Source of the DNA: Chara braunii
Taxonomy: Eukaryota > Streptophyta > Charophyceae > Charales > Characeae
DNA length: 42,426 bases
Direction of reading: 5' to 3'
NCBI GenBank assembly: GCA_003427395.1
Contig: BFEA01000682.1
Span: forward strand, 707,617-750,042
In this document: positions 10,041-23,577 of the stretch, in pieces
Layout: each line of letters starts with the position of its first letter
How positions within the stretch are numbered: the first letter of the stretch is position 1
Made by a program: the position numbers and the translations under genes
The notes under the pieces: model-generated
Database searches by the model: none
What the model was told of the DNA's origin: nothing
What the model saw: the letters and a program-made list of their open reading frames with translations, nothing else

Positions 10041-10435
10041 CATTCCCTTTTATCGTTATTCTCTATCTCTTCTCTTTTCTTTTTCTCTTATTTGCTATTC
10101 ATGACCACTTCGACACTTCGACAATCATTGATGTCATGAACGTCAATGGCTATCAACAAAGAAGTAGCAATCCATCTAAATGTAGTACGTCTATCTCACA
10201 GTGCACCTATTTTCGCATGCACAAATGCACATACTATGTCCACATTAATATATTTTTATAAATAAGTAAATTATAATTAAATTTAATGTCTTCGTTTATG
10301 GTGGTCATTGATTGACATTGACGACATCGATAATCGTTGAAGTGGTCATGAATAACAAACAATAACAAATATGGGAAAAAAAATAGGGAAGAAATACGGA
10401 ACAAAAAATAAAATAAAAAATGAAAGGGCATTAAA
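10040..10435. repeat. Interrupted inverted repeat (foldback)
   Basis: The segment 10040-10155 (TTTGCTATTCATGACCACTT, then CGACAATCATTGATGTCATG) is mirrored on the other strand by 10300-10435 (CGATAATCGTTGAAGTGGTC followed by ATGAATA, and further out AAATGAAAGGGCA). The arms are about 110-130 bp around a ~150-bp spacer. Size and AT content suit a foldback MITE. I could not define its ends or a target duplication. Confidence 0.7.
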
Positions 10436-11265
10436 AAAAATAAAAAGACATGAACAAACTACCTATTAGTCCTCGTCTCATGGCACACGTGCATCTACCC
10501 AAAAAATGTGGCAAACTGCATTTGTTAATATTTGTATTAAACGGATGAACATGTCTATTTTTAGTGGAAAAATGCACTCGTTCCATTTTTCGTTTGGTGT
10601 GTCGTGTTGCCACACGCAATGGCTGATAGGCGTCACAACGCATCAGTTCCTAGCGATGCTTACTATCCACCTGCAACTCGCAGTTATGAGTTGAATATAC
10701 GTAGTATAAAAGATTAGTATATAAGCAAAAAAAAATGTGCGAATAAAAGTTTGTGCTTATCGTGCATAATGTCAAACAGTGCGTACTTTGTTTCATAATT
10801 AGATGTGGAAGTTTGAGAATGCTCAGATAGAAGCTAGGGAGAAAGTCATTGTACGTGTTAGTGCGTGTACGGGCTAGTAGTAGAGAGTCCGTGCTTCTAA
10901 ATCTTCGCATATCTATTGACAAGCGATCTTGAGCAGAGAGAAATACGATCAAGTGACAGGGAGAAGGAAAGGGAGAAAATAAGAGTATGAAGCATATACG
11001 TTACAAATTCTACTATATAAGTCATTTGAAAAAATATTATTTTTTTTTTAATTATTAAGAAAAGCAATTCATATAATATAAGGATTAACAACTCAATTTA
11101 TATTTGTTCATATATTCATACGTACTCATTTAATTCATATATATGTTTTGTGCATTGTTTATATTTTTGTTGTCTTGGCGAAAAAACAGGACAAGATTAT
11201 TTCACGTTCAGAGGCCTGAAGACGACTCAAGTTAAAAATTTTTAAATTCAATTCTGAATTGAGAA
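10436..11265. other. No gene recognised; leader of ACC1 copy 3 at the end
   Basis: AT-rich DNA with short frames only. The last ~100 bases form the leader of the ACC1 copy at 11266 and include a pyrimidine-rich stretch ending in AACAG (about 11190). An AACAG also precedes ACC1 in copies 1 and 2 (3498, 22380), so a 3' splice site of a leader intron is conceivable. Confidence 0.4.
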
Positions 11266-12958
11266 ATGGATCTTTCTTTAAGCACAGGACGAAGACGTAT
11301 CCGATTTTGTCGTTCAACAGGAACCCGACATTTTAATCCTGTGCTTCGAAACTATTATCCTCGAAATGTCAATACTCCATCACATCCGTTAATATCGTTG
11401 CAAAATATTTTCCTCGGATTTTTCGTTCCATTTTTGCGAATAGTTTATAGTATTATAAACAATCCAATTATTGCGCCAGGCTTAGACGACTTCTTTGTTG
11501 TCGATCCTTTTCGTGCAATTTTGATACCGTTAGCACTTTTTGTAGTTCATTATAATCCGATAGAAGTTACAAGAGCACAGTATGCGTATCATTCTGGATA
11601 TGAATCTATTCCTGATACTAATCATCTTTTTGATTTTTTACAATGTTCTGCACTATTATTGACATTTCTTTCATATGGAATAACATTCTTTGTTATTGAA
11701 GATAATATTGTCCTGCGCAGAGTAACCGGCATTCGAGATCGGCCGAACGCCCGAACGCGAACGCCCGAACGTATGGGACCCTTTGGGGATGCGTTCGGCC
11801 GTTCGGGCCGAACAAAAAGTCATCAAGAACATCTGAAAAAAATATATGTTATGGAGAAAAATAAACTAAATAAGATTTGCCTGAGCATTACATCTGAATT
11901 CCTTACGGATGATTACAATACGAAAAACAAATACTAATAATAAAAATAAATAAAAATAAAAAGAAAAGTAAACACCGCCATCTTAGGCGATTTTTTTTTG
12001 TTTTTTTGGCATAGCTAAATGCCCTGAAAATTTACAGATGTGTACTTCAAATAATACAAAACCCACTAAAAGGGTTTCAAAAAATAATAAGATTGTTTAG
12101 ACCCCAAACTAAAGTGAAAACAAAAAGTAAAAAGTGAAAAAATACGTGGGCGAGCACATTTTGACACCGCCATCTTTGACGATTCTTAATTCTTTTTTGG
12201 CTTAGCCAAATAACTTGAAAATTTACAGGCATGAACCTCACGTCATAGAGCACTTGCAAACAAAACTGCAGAAAAAAATAATTATTTTTAGGCCACGAAA
12301 TAATTTTTGGCGGGGGCCGAATGCCATCAAGTTCAGACCCCGTACAGGACCCCGAACGCCCGTACGTACGGAGGTCTGCCCGGAGACCTCCGTACGTACG
12401 GGCTGGTGACCCTGACCCTGCGAATATTATCATATTCATATTTTTCTTATGCTCTTCTTTCTTTAATTACTTTCAATGGAAATCAAATATATTCCTTATC
12501 CTTTGGTGCAACAGAGATGTATGATGAACGTGTTGCAAAATATGTAAGAATTAATTGTACGAAATTTCAGAATTACTTTCTACTCGTTAACACTCTGTTT
12601 ATGCACATTTATTACTCTTGTATCAAGAGAGTTATCTCGTTACAGAGGAGTCGCTCTAAGACATTTTTTTGTCAACCATCCTTATGATTCAATTATATTA
12701 ACATCGATCTCAGTCAACATTTATTATTCGCTTTTGCTCATAATGAAAATAATAATTCTGCTTTCCTTGCAGAATGGTTCCTTTGGGGACCTGGATATAA
12801 TCAATCATATCAATCCTTGCTCTTTGTCGTATTCATATTATACTTCTCATCCTATTCATCAACCATTACCTTTTGGACAATTTCGAAATGTTTTTACAAT
12901 TGATCACGATGCAAATGACTTCGCATTCTTCATAATTCAATCATCAGGAAGAGATTAA
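11266..12958 (+). pseudogene. ACC1, diverged copy 3, split by a hAT-like insertion
   Basis: The frame starts MDLSLS and matches ACC1 copies 1 and 2 over its whole length: RFCRST, NYY, PLISL, IIAPGLDDFFVVD, EVTRAQYAYHS, then after the insertion VSRELSRYR, LWGPG and DHDANDFAFF close to the stop at 12956. Removing the 697-bp insertion and one target copy leaves about 988 bp, the same length as the other copies (994 and 997 bp). The 223-codon open frame runs into the transposon, so its last ~70 residues are not ACC1. Frameshifts lie near 12600 and 12830. About half of the residues differ from copies 1 and 2, so it comes from a different subfamily. No function is known to me. Confidence 0.75.
11718..12414. 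mobile_element. Non-autonomous hAT-like element (697 bp)
   Basis: The ends read CAGAGTAACCGGC and, on the opposite strand, CAGGGTCACCAGC, which agree at 10 of 13 positions and have the CAG-first form typical of hAT elements. Flanking 8-mers are GTCCTGCG (11710-11717) and ACCCTGCG (12415-12422), identical at 6 of 8 and placed exactly where ACC1 homology is interrupted. Subterminal CGAACGCCCGAACG repeats and a CGTACGTACGGAGGTCT palindrome lie at the two ends. Inside, a ~190-bp direct duplication repeats CACCGCCATCTT and GAAAATTTACAG at 11975 and 12164. No transposase is encoded. Confidence 0.75.
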
Positions 12959-13590
12959 ATAATACATTTAAACTTTTTCTTCATAAACTCTTTAGACAAT
13001 ATTGTTTTAGGAAATTTAGTATATATCATGAAAAAACTCGAAAAACTATTAGATTAATAAAAAACACTTATTCGAAAAAGATTAAATATGTTGGTGTTTT
13101 TTTCTTTTGCAATGTTAATAAAATTTCGACATTAATTAGACGCAAGGCATTTGCACTTTATGCCTCGAGCTGTGATGCAAGCCCCTTGGCGCTTATACGA
13201 GATAAGGCGGCTCGAAGAGCAATTGTTTTCGACAAAGACACTTATTAGAAAGATATTCAATTTGTTGAGATGTATATATTTTTTTTATTTTAATAAAATA
13301 TCGACATTAATTAGATTACCAACAATTCAAGTTTTTTTATAGTTCAGTCATTTGAGAATGTTAAAATAGTGTATTATATAAAAATAGGAAAAATATTAGA
13401 TTAGTAAATGACATTTCATTAAAAAATATTAAATATTATATACAAAAATACAGTAATTTTTTTTGAAAAAACTAATGGATTTTTTTAACCATATTTGAAC
13501 ATTTCATTTCAATATTTACAAATTTTAAATAAAATTTTCCAATATAATAATTTATAATTAATATTAAATTCTGCATCTTGTACATTTTTT

Positions 13591-13776
13591 NNNNNNNNNN
13601 NNNNNNNNNNNNNNNNNNNNNNNNNNNNNNNNNNNNNNNNNNNNNNNNNNNNNNNNNNNNNNNNNNNNNNNNNNNNNNNNNNNNNNNNNNNNNNNNNNNN
13701 NNNNNNNNNNNNNNNNNNNNNNNNNNNNNNNNNNNNNNNNNNNNNNNNNNNNNNNNNNNNNNNNNNNNNNNNNNNN
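13591..13776. other. Assembly gap (Ns) followed by poly-T
   Basis: A run of 186 Ns is followed by about 73 consecutive Ts (13777-13849). The homopolymer probably caused the gap. Open frames of poly-Lys or poly-Phe across it are meaningless. Confidence 0.98.
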
Positions 13777-13853
<77 letters not shown>

Positions 13854-14082
13854 AAAGCTTGTCGTTTTTTCTCCTCTTTGCAATTCAATAATATTTCTAA
13901 TTGAAATTATACAGCTTATACATTTGGTTTCATTTTGTATTTATATTTTCTTGCAATTTATTTTTTTTCCCCTACTTGATTAAAAAAAAAAAAAACATGC
14001 TTGTTTTTCCCTTTTCCTTTTTGCAATTAAAAAATGTTGTCAATTCGTTGTTTTTATCTAATGACTTTTTTATATTTTTTCA

Positions 14083-14450
14083 ATTTCACTTAAAAAAATA
14101 TTTCTATATTTTTTAATGATTTTTATATATTGTTTGCTTCGAATTGTTTTTTTGCTTCCTTCTTGTAGGATTTTCATTCAAAAAAAGCTAAAAAAACTAA
14201 CAAAATAAATTCCTAGAAACTATAAATGTATATTAATAAAATAATATAAAATCTCATTTTTTCTTATACTTTTTCAATTTCACTTAAAGAAATACTTTCA
14301 TCATTTTGAATGATTTTTATATATTGTTTGCTTCGAATTGTTTTTTTGTTTTTTTTTTGCAGGATTTCCATTCAAAGAAAACTAAAAAAACTAACAAAAA
14401 TAAAATTTTTAAAACTATAAATGTATATTAATAAAATCTCATATAATTTC
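14083..14450. repeat. Tandem duplication, ~193-bp period
   Basis: Two copies share TTTTTATATATTGTTTGCTT, CGAATTGTTTTTTTG, a GGATTTYCATTCAAA block and AAACTATAAATGTATATTAA. They lie just upstream of the Rep/helicase start, so they may be part of the element's leader. Confidence 0.8.
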
Positions 14451-14583
14451 ATCATTCTCATGTAACTTTTAAAATAATCAAATCTTATCTAGTTTCGTTA
14501 TCTCCATATAATTTTCGTCCTTATACAATAGTTACTATAATTTTGTTGTTCTTTTACTCGTATTTTATTATATATATAACAAA

Positions 14584-17500
14584 ATGTCATCACCCTGTTC
14601 AGAAAACTATAAACTAAATAAAAAAGGCAAAAAAAAAAAAAACTACAGAAAAACGAGAAACGCGATTAGCAAAACAACGTGCCACAGCTCGTTTACGTAA
14701 ACTTAATAAAAGCGAAGAAACTTATAAAAAATGCTTAGCAAACTATGTTGCTTGACACAAACAAGCAAGATTAAAAAAATAAAATATTAACAATTCACTT
14801 CATAAACAAAATGATATTCAAAATACCGAAAAATAAAATTCAAAAAAACAAAATATATTATTACTAGAACAAAACCTCGACAATTTAATATTATCAAATA
14901 CTAATTTGTTTAATTCATTTTATCTCAAACATGATATACTCAATAATAAAGACATAAAAATAAATAAAATTCTCAAAAAACAGAAAACAGCAGAACAACG
15001 AGAAATGTAATTAGCAAAACGACGTGCGGCAGCTCGTTTGCGTAAACTTTATAAAAATGAAAAAACTCGTAAAAAAGGTTTAGCATACCCTGTTGCTTAG
15101 CGAAGACAAGCAAAATAAAAAAACAAAATATTAACAATTGAATATCACAAAATAGTACTTCATTGGAATCTTTCACTGAAAAAAATCGGATTCATAATGA
15201 CGAAAACCCAAATTTAAATGAAAAAGATATACTATTACAAAAAGAACATAATATATCATCGNATAATTTACAAAATAAACCTATACGTATCAAACAATTA
15301 GCTCGTCAAAAAAAAAAATAACAAACTCATATAATAAAAACAAACATAATACCAAATACAAAATCATCAAATACAATACTATCAAATGATACTTCAAATA
15401 TATGTGATATAAATAAAACTTTGAATAAATCAATCAAACATATATGTTTAAAAATTCTTGCACGAAGACAATCAAATATATCATTATCAAGTAATACTAC
15501 TTATATGTCCAAGACACATGAAAATATAAATAAACTAATCAAACACATACGTTTGAAAATGCTTGCACGTTCAAACAACAATCATATAAAAAATATCACC
15601 ACTCCAACATTCATTTTACCAATTTCTGAATTACAAAAAGACAATCTTACGAAACATATATCACAACAATTAAACCTTTCACAACTAGTAAGAGTAACAT
15701 GTTGTGTTTGTGATGAATTAGTATTGCAAATTAATATTCATAAATCCTAAGCAAACGATTCAAATATTAGAAATTGTATGCATAAATATTTACATAATCC
15801 TGAACCTTCATTACATCCCGATCTTATTAAACATTATGGTTGCACTGATCTATATCCTTTACTTAAAAATATAATGCTATCTAAAAAAGACATAAATATC
15901 GAAACAAATCGAAATATAAAAATGATTATATGCAAACTTGAAGAATGTAACAATACATTGTTTAATCCACGTGGACAAACACATTTACCAAAATTTGCAA
16001 TTGCAAATCAATTTTTCATTGGTAGATTACCACCATCTTTACAATAAGCTACTTAGCCTAAATTATTAATGACAAGCTTGACAAATATACTTGCACAAAC
16101 AAGAATCATACGTGGAGGAATGCATCGTTCAATGCGATCTCATCTACTCGTATTCGAAGCAAACCTAGGCTCGGCTGCAATTTTACTACCTAGATCAATA
16201 ACAAAAGAAATACTATACCGAATAATTTTAGCAGGTCCTTTCACTGATATGCAACTTACACGAATAACATTCGATTGTCGAAAACTTACTCATGTGTTAT
16301 ATTAAAAATAATGATTTTTATTCCTATATAAAATTCGACAAAACACAACTAGATAATAGTCCTATTAATTATCCTATGTATATTCCAGATAATATAATTG
16401 AAGATCTTTCATCTAATACTACTTTTGCTAATGAATTAGATAGTGAACGCGATGGTTTAAATGCACCTCAAGAAATATGCAACGAAAATACATGTATCGA
16501 AAAATCTATTTTTTTTCCACATGAAACTGCAGCAATGGACAACTATATTGAAAACTCAATAGTTGATTAATTATCAAAACTAAATGATCATGAACCTATT
16601 TTTGCATTTCATACATCATAAAAAATTGCAAATATGTTTCACGCTCACTAAGAAACAAAAATGTTTCCACATTTATTTTCATATGGTCGAGGACATTCAG
16701 GAGAACCTAAAAGACGAATCCAAGTTTCACAACAACTATTTTCACAACATAATTGTTTATTAAGAGATCGACAATTCGCGCAAGATCCATATTGTACACT
16801 AGTAAATTTTGATCGTTTTTCACTCGAGCGTTGATATAAACTTTCGAATATAACTTGTAAAAAACAACCACAATGACACCAACCCATTAATGAAATTACA
16901 ACTAACATGTTAAAAATTGGCCTAGAAAATGCTCGACGACGTCGTTGCGGTCATACTGTACCCAATGACAATCCAGCTGTAAGACAATTGCTTCAACATG
17001 TCGAATGTTTCTACACATGTTTGAGGAAGCAACGCTGAATGAGGTACACGACGTCAAGAAGCATTTGCAACATGCGATCGTTTCGGTCAACCGAGTTTTT
17101 TTTATTACATTGACACCAAATACAGAAACAACATCTACCTTTGCATCATACGTCAGTCTTTTTAATATTCATGAATTTTGCAATATTTTTGTAATGAGTC
17201 CTCATATAAACACAGAAGAACTTAAACAATTATCAATGACAGATAATATTGCATCAGCACGTCTATTTGACCGATTAATACTTATCTTTTTACATGATAT
17301 TCCTAGTGTTGACCCTATTACACGTAAAAGCAAACCCNATGGAGGTTGATTTGGTAATGTCAAAACATACTTCGGAATGGTAGAAACACAAGGACGAGGA
17401 ACACTACATTTACACGCACTTGTTTGGCTTGAAAATACACCACTAACAACACTTCAGTTTGACAAATTACAAACTTCTAACACTCAATTTAGCAAATTTT

Positions 17501-20500
17501 CACTATATGTTGATAGTATTGTAACGAGTGAAGCTCAAAACATTTCATTACTTTCTTGTTCAGAATGTCATGCACCACCGCCCTCTTATATACCATATCC
17601 AATTTCTTCATCAACACGTTGTTCATCATTTAAAAAAAAACACTCCAAATCAGAACACGAACCTACAAGCTTAAAATGTACACATTTAAATACACTTTTC
17701 AGTTCACAACATACACTTCATCAACAAATTTGAGAATCTGAACCGTCACTTGGATGTGACAAATTATATAATTTTAATGTTCCAAGGGCCAAATATATCC
17801 GTATGACTGATGATATATTCCACACACATCCTATAAGTCAAACTTTATTGGCAATGCTCCCACATTATGCTTCGTTCTCTTCATCGCTACCTGCACTTCT
17901 TTATCTAGTTCAAACACATCACTGGACACATACTGAACCATGTTTTAAAAAAATGCGTATGAATAGAAACGAAAAAATATGTCGATACCTTTTCCCACGT
18001 GAACATTGCGAAAAAACTACATTACATGAAACAGGAATTGCATTAGCATGCGCATATGGAGATGATTATATCAATGCTTATAATAATGTAATTTTATCAA
18101 ATTATAAATGTAATCATGATATTCAACCTCTTTTTGGTGATGTCGGAGCTGCAGAACGAATATTTTACTGTTGTAACTACGCAACAAAAGACCAACATAA
18201 AGTTGATTGTAAAGTCGCTCTTCGTTTAACTGCTTTTGACGCACAACAACGCAAAGAAAAAATAATCGAACAAGAAACACCACTATCAGTTGAAACTAAA
18301 ACTCGTCGCTGATTATCATCTCAACGTTTTAGTATGACTAACAAACAAGAAATCGCAGGCCCACTTTGTGCATTATATCTATTAAGACAATATTGTGTTT
18401 ACCAAAGTCACACATATGAAACAATTCCCCGATATAACATGTTAAAACAATTATTAAATGACAAAGAGACTACCTGTTCTTTGCAAAAAATAAATAAAAC
18501 ATATATTGTTTCTCATTCACTCGATAATTATATTCATCGTCCAAAAACAGTAACAAATACGTCTTTATATGAATTTGTTATGCAATTTTATCGATCTAAC
18601 AAATCAACCACATCAAAAACTAAAAAGAATTTATTATCTGATCATCTATTGTACGGACACAAATGTTTAAATAAATACAAACATCCATGTATACCTGTAA
18701 TTCCTTATTTTATACGTATTCCTTATTTAGAAATTTCAACATATGAAAAAAAAAAAAAAAAAAACGACACGCTGAAATATCCCTTCTACTATTCAAACCA
18801 TTTCGCAAATTATAAGACTTAATACATAATAATCTCAATTGGTACAATGAATTCATTTATTTTTACGAAAATATGCGTACATTTATTCACAACATATATC
18901 TACAGATACAAAATTATCACATTGTTCGTGAACGTGCAAACGAAATATAAAAGAATAGACCAACTCAATATGCAGAATATGAAAGTGACAACTAAACTCA
19001 TATTCTTTTTTAGAACAAACAACAGATAATAATTCTTTCTTTTTCACTGCATTAAATAATAATATTTCATATAATACATCAGATGAAGAGAATCAAAATG
19101 TTAAAGATTATGTTCCAATGATTTATTTCAAATCAATACCTGAATAAAATAATTCATATCATATTTTAAAATTAATGACACCATCTATCAATCAAACATT
19201 AAAAAATATGTAATACATTACATAATTCAACTGCATCCCCAATGCTAACTTCTACAAAACAAAAAATCCCAGATATTAATATGGCTCTATCATTGACAAA
19301 AACAAAACCATATAATATTTGCGAAATACCAAATTCAATTTCGAACTGGAATACTATATCTTTACCAACTCGTGTGCAACTAATCACAGATACACTTCAA
19401 CCATACAATTGTATACAAATACCAAATTCTAAACCATCAAATTCTTCTATACTTGCTTTTCCTACAATATCTAAAATTTTTCAATACTTCCGACTAAATA
19501 AAAAACAACATTTTGNTTTCGTTTTACTTGCTCGGGCATTATTAAATATTTGGTTATTACAAACATCAAATTAAAATACAGAAGAATCAATACCTTTAAA
19601 AAATCTATCAGAAATTATGAAAGATCAACAACTTTTCATGTTTCTTATAGGTGAAGGTGACACTGGTAAATCTAATATCATTTCTGTTATTCAAATGTTG
19701 GCTGATAAATGGCAAGACCTCAAAAGCATCGCAAAAACTGCAATGACAGGAAAAACAGCAGTAGAAATTTCAGGTACGACATTTTATAGCTGGATAGAAA
19801 TGCATTATTTTACAGAAGATCGTTATTTTGATCATCGAAAAGCACAACTAAAAGGCATACCAGGATTTACTTTTGAATTAACTATACTTATTATTGACGA
19901 ATTAAGCATGATGAGCAAAAGCGATTTCGTTCGTTTAGATATTGCATTGCGCGACGCACGAAAACTTGATATTCCTTTCGGAGGAATTCATATACTTACA
20001 TCTGGTAATATCTTTCAAATGCCACCCGTAAAAGGCATACAAATTTTTCATAAACAATATTTAAACCTTGCACATGCATCTTCTGATCACGAAGCATTCA
20101 AATTATGGATATTATTTTTTACCATCATAATATCAACTGATACAATACGATTTAAAACAAATCCTAAATGGGGAATACATTGCAAAAATGCTAGATTTGA
20201 AATTTGGACTGACGAATTTATCGACATAATTAATAGCAGATTAATTAACGAAACAAAATAAGACTCGCTAATACAATCGATAAACCTTCGAAAAAATTGT
20301 CATCCTATATTTGTTGCATCTGATAACGATACTCAAATCAACCTTATACATACTTATACACGCACATTGTGTGAACAATTACAAAATGACCATTACTCTG
20401 TTCGCATTATCGCTGATTTTAAAAATGTATTACAAAAAAGAAATAATCATGACATTGCACATATAATGTCATTGCCAGATAAAAAATTAGATAGATTTGC

Positions 20501-21961
20501 ACCTTTTCTCGAACTTTTACCAGGTATGTCAATCATCTTCATGCAAAATATCGATCCTCTCCGGGGAATTGCAAATGGAACATCTGAAATCCTTCATTCA
20601 TTACAATTTTCATCTTACACAATATTTTTTACCTTCCATGACAAAAATGTTAATATACATTTGTTAATTCCAAGTTGTGCATGTGATTTAGCTTGTATTT
20701 ATATTCCAAATCGATCTTTATTTGAACCAGTTTCGCTTTCAATCTGCCAAAAAACATATATCCCGTTTTCAGACAACGATCTCATAGATCTTTTACAATC
20801 GAACTTCCTACTTCACAAAATATGTCTCAAAGAACATGCAATTTTCGTACTTTGCAATTTTTTTTTATTTCTGCAATATCTTCTACAATTTATAAAATTC
20901 ATGGTGAAACATCATCTTGCTTATTCGTCGCTGAATGNAAAGCATGTTCTGAAGAAAAAAAACCTAAATATAACATTCCACAACAAGGTTATATTACAGT
21001 TTCTCGTGTTATAAACAAATCTGCTTTATTTACTATAAAACCACTTACTGAAGACATTTGTTCATATTTCAAACCTCCTACTGCTATTCTCAAAGAACAC
21101 GCACGACTCGAAGTTTTATCAGAAAAACTTCTTTATCAAAATAATTTAACATTAAATCATTTATCAACCCCTTCCAAAAACAAACCTTCTAATATTTATT
21201 CTCATACACCTCATAAATCACAAAAAAAACATATTTCATCAAACCATCCTTAGCTCGAAAAACATTTAGCTTCATCAGCACCATTACAACATTCTTCTTA
21301 TTCAAATATCAATCGACTTCCTTCGATTCATTCTCATCTTTCAATTTTACTATGGGATCCACCTTCAAATGATGCACAACTATCTTCACAATGCAAATAT
21401 AACACAATACATCACACATCTTGGTTTTCAGATGTACCTATTGACGATTACATGGACTTACTAATGAAAACATTTCCTTCTGCATTTACAACTAACAGTT
21501 TTTCATATTCTGCAGGTATTGCACATCGTAATTATACTTTTACAAATCGCCAAATTGACTCGCGTTATCGATTACGCACACTAGAAACATATGACAATTT
21601 TTTCATTCTTCTACATTTGCACGGTAATCATTGGGCACTTGGTTATATCGACATTAAAAATCATATAATTTTTTTCTATGATACTCTAAACTCTTCAGAC
21701 AATTATGTTTTTTCAAAATATGCACTATTNGTTTCAACATCGTACAAATATTCTTTTAACTATGATAATCTCACCTCAGATTAATATCCGTGGTCCACAA
21801 CAAACCAATTCTAATGATTGTGGAATTTTCATATTAACAATGTCACGACATTTACTTTTAACACCACCTTTCTCTCATACAACAGATTTTAGGCTATTAG
21901 ACATACCCTTTTATCGTTTATTTATACACGATAAACTCACCACAAAAGAGCTTAAATCATA
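14584..21961 (+). pseudogene. Helitron Rep-helicase-Ulp1 gene (copy 2, decayed)
   Basis: Rep-helicase catalyses Helitron transposition: Rep nicks and rejoins single strands and the PIF1-like helicase unwinds. The start MSSPCSEN at 14584 is followed by basic repeats of the form RLAKxRAxARLRKL (14660, 15015), usual at the N-terminus of such proteins. The Rep HUH motif is LHLHALVWL (17404-17430), with GMVETQGRG just before it. The two-tyrosine motif YCCNY is at 18166-18180, followed by TNKQEIAGPL. Helicase motifs: GEGDTGKS (19650), LIIDELSMMSK (19890), IFQMPPVKG (20010), FMQNIDPLRGIANG (20530), ITVSRV (20995). The frame then enters a Ulp1/C48-like domain with His in HGNHWALG (21620), Asp in FFYDTLNSS (21675) and Gln/Cys in QQTNSNDCG (21800). 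About a dozen stops and several frameshifts interrupt it; the longest clean helicase stretch is 19617-20261. About 2,460 codons if restored, long for a Helitron, in line with the extra domain. Confidence 0.88.
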
Positions 21962-22413
21962 ATTTCACAAACACATATTGTATATTCCTCCTCCATACAA
22001 CTGTAAATAAATATCTTATATAACTTTGTCTTCACTTATAAAAAAAAAAAACAAATAAGGTTTAATAAACTTAGTTTTTTTCCTATAAATATTGTTTCCT
22101 ATTGTAAATAATATTTTCCTCCTACACCTATCCAAATGATTTTTATTTTCTATTTTCTCTGACTTTCTTTATCTAAATTACCCTAAACTTTGAAAAAAAA
22201 AAGAACAGCTAAATTCGATTTACGAAAATACATTCTGTTTCTAAGAAGCATCTCTTCAACTACTTCCTATAAAATGAAACATATAAGACTTCAAATAATG
22301 CACATGATCAAGAATAAAAAATCTCATTTTTTTAATTGATACATTTCAATGTTTGTTTCTTGTTTTTTCCAAACAAACAGAAATAAATTGTGTTCAAGAA
22401 CTTTGTCAGTGAA

Positions 22414-23410
22414 ATGGACGCTTCATCAAGTTCCGTACATACACACATTCGATTCTCTCGTTCAACCGATGCACTTATTTTTGACCCTGTCCTTCACAAT
22501 TACTACCTACTTTCTGTTGATCATCCACCAAATACACTTATTTCATTAGAACAAATATTAGAAGGATTTCGAATTGCATATAGTCCTGCACATTATTGTA
22601 ATATTCCAAACACCATAATCGCACCAACACTTGACGACTTCTTCGTTATGGATCTTTTTTCCATGCAACTATAACACCATTATCTATTTTTGTCTCTTAC
22701 TACAACCCCGCTGAAGTTACAAGAGCACAATATGCATATCACTCTTCTTATTAATCTACACCAAATACAACACAACTTTTTCATTTTTTACGACATACTT
22801 CACTAATGACATTTCAATCTGACCAAAGAACATTTTTCATCATTGATGTCCCCATTGCTATACGAATAATTTCACACTTATTATTTTCATTCATTCTCCT
22901 TTCATTTATAACACCCCTTTACATTCTTTATCATTCAGTGCGACACAAGAATTTGAGGAAAAATTGTCATACTACATAAGAGGAAATCAAACAAATTTTA
23001 AAATATCTTTTTATGCTTTCACGCTTACACTTTGTACATTCATCAGCCCAGTATCAAGAGAACTAACTCGTTATAGAGCAACCTCACTTCGACTTTACAT
23101 TATCAACCACAGTTACGACTCTTACATATTAACACAACTTGTTAATCTTTCTGAACACCTGCTATTTGCATTTCGTCAAAACACACATGAGAATCCAACT
23201 TTTCTTGCACAATGGCTTCTCTGGGGCCCTGGTCCATGGTTCTATTACATACTCAACCATATTGTACGACGCCCAACTTTATATTAATATTTCCCTTCCC
23301 ATGCAATTCGACAACTCATGCCTTTCACTGAATACCGACGCGCTTTCCGAGTTGATCATGATAGTAGTGATTTAGCATTATTCGCTCTCCAATCGCTTGG
23401 AATTGAATAA
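22414..23410 (+). pseudogene. ACC1 (copy 2, decayed)
   Basis: The reading frame is the same as in copy 1 and is identical to it at every base from 22414 to 23089. It carries the same frameshift near 22660 and the same TAA at 22752. The C-terminal half is partly open (22964-23287) and shows VSRELTRYR and LWGPGPW; after one TAA at about 23284 the frame continues to the DHDSSDLALFALQSLG end at 23410. The gene sits between the Ulp1-like domain and the ACC2 cluster. No known family is recognised. Confidence 0.72.
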
Positions 23411-23577
23411 ATTATATATAGAAACAAAACTACTCAGTAATTCCTCCTTAAACATATTATTACAATATAATGAAGCAAGTAAATGTTTTACACGTCTCAA
23501 TCTATGTCTCCTTTTTGCTTTCCAAATACCTATATACATAAATAATAACTTGTATTTTTCTACCTGTACCCAGATAA

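Larger units (their letters stand above)
12959..14583. other. AT-rich non-coding stretch with tandem duplications and a gap
   Basis: No complete gene is seen. Diverged duplications include AAAATTTCGACATTAATTAGA near 13118 against the similar AAATATCGACATTAATTAGA near 13295. A GC-richer island at 13139-13210 could encode a short Ala/Arg-rich peptide (KAFALYASSC and KAARRAIVFD), too short to assign. The stretch probably includes the 5' leader of the Rep/helicase gene that starts at 14584. Confidence 0.5.

Noticed and set aside
13472-13904. Open frames of 108-138 codons at the gap.
   Set aside because: They consist mainly of Ns and a homopolymer.
434-21961. Stop codons in the Rep/helicase genes might be recoded (TAA/TAG as Gln, TGA as Trp).
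   Set aside because: Several stops do fall where the other copy has Gln (1141, 20258, 21251) or Trp (1282, 25823). Others fall where it has Glu (738, 4887, 19572) or Leu (1003), and true frameshifts are also present. The mix fits ordinary decay better than a changed code.
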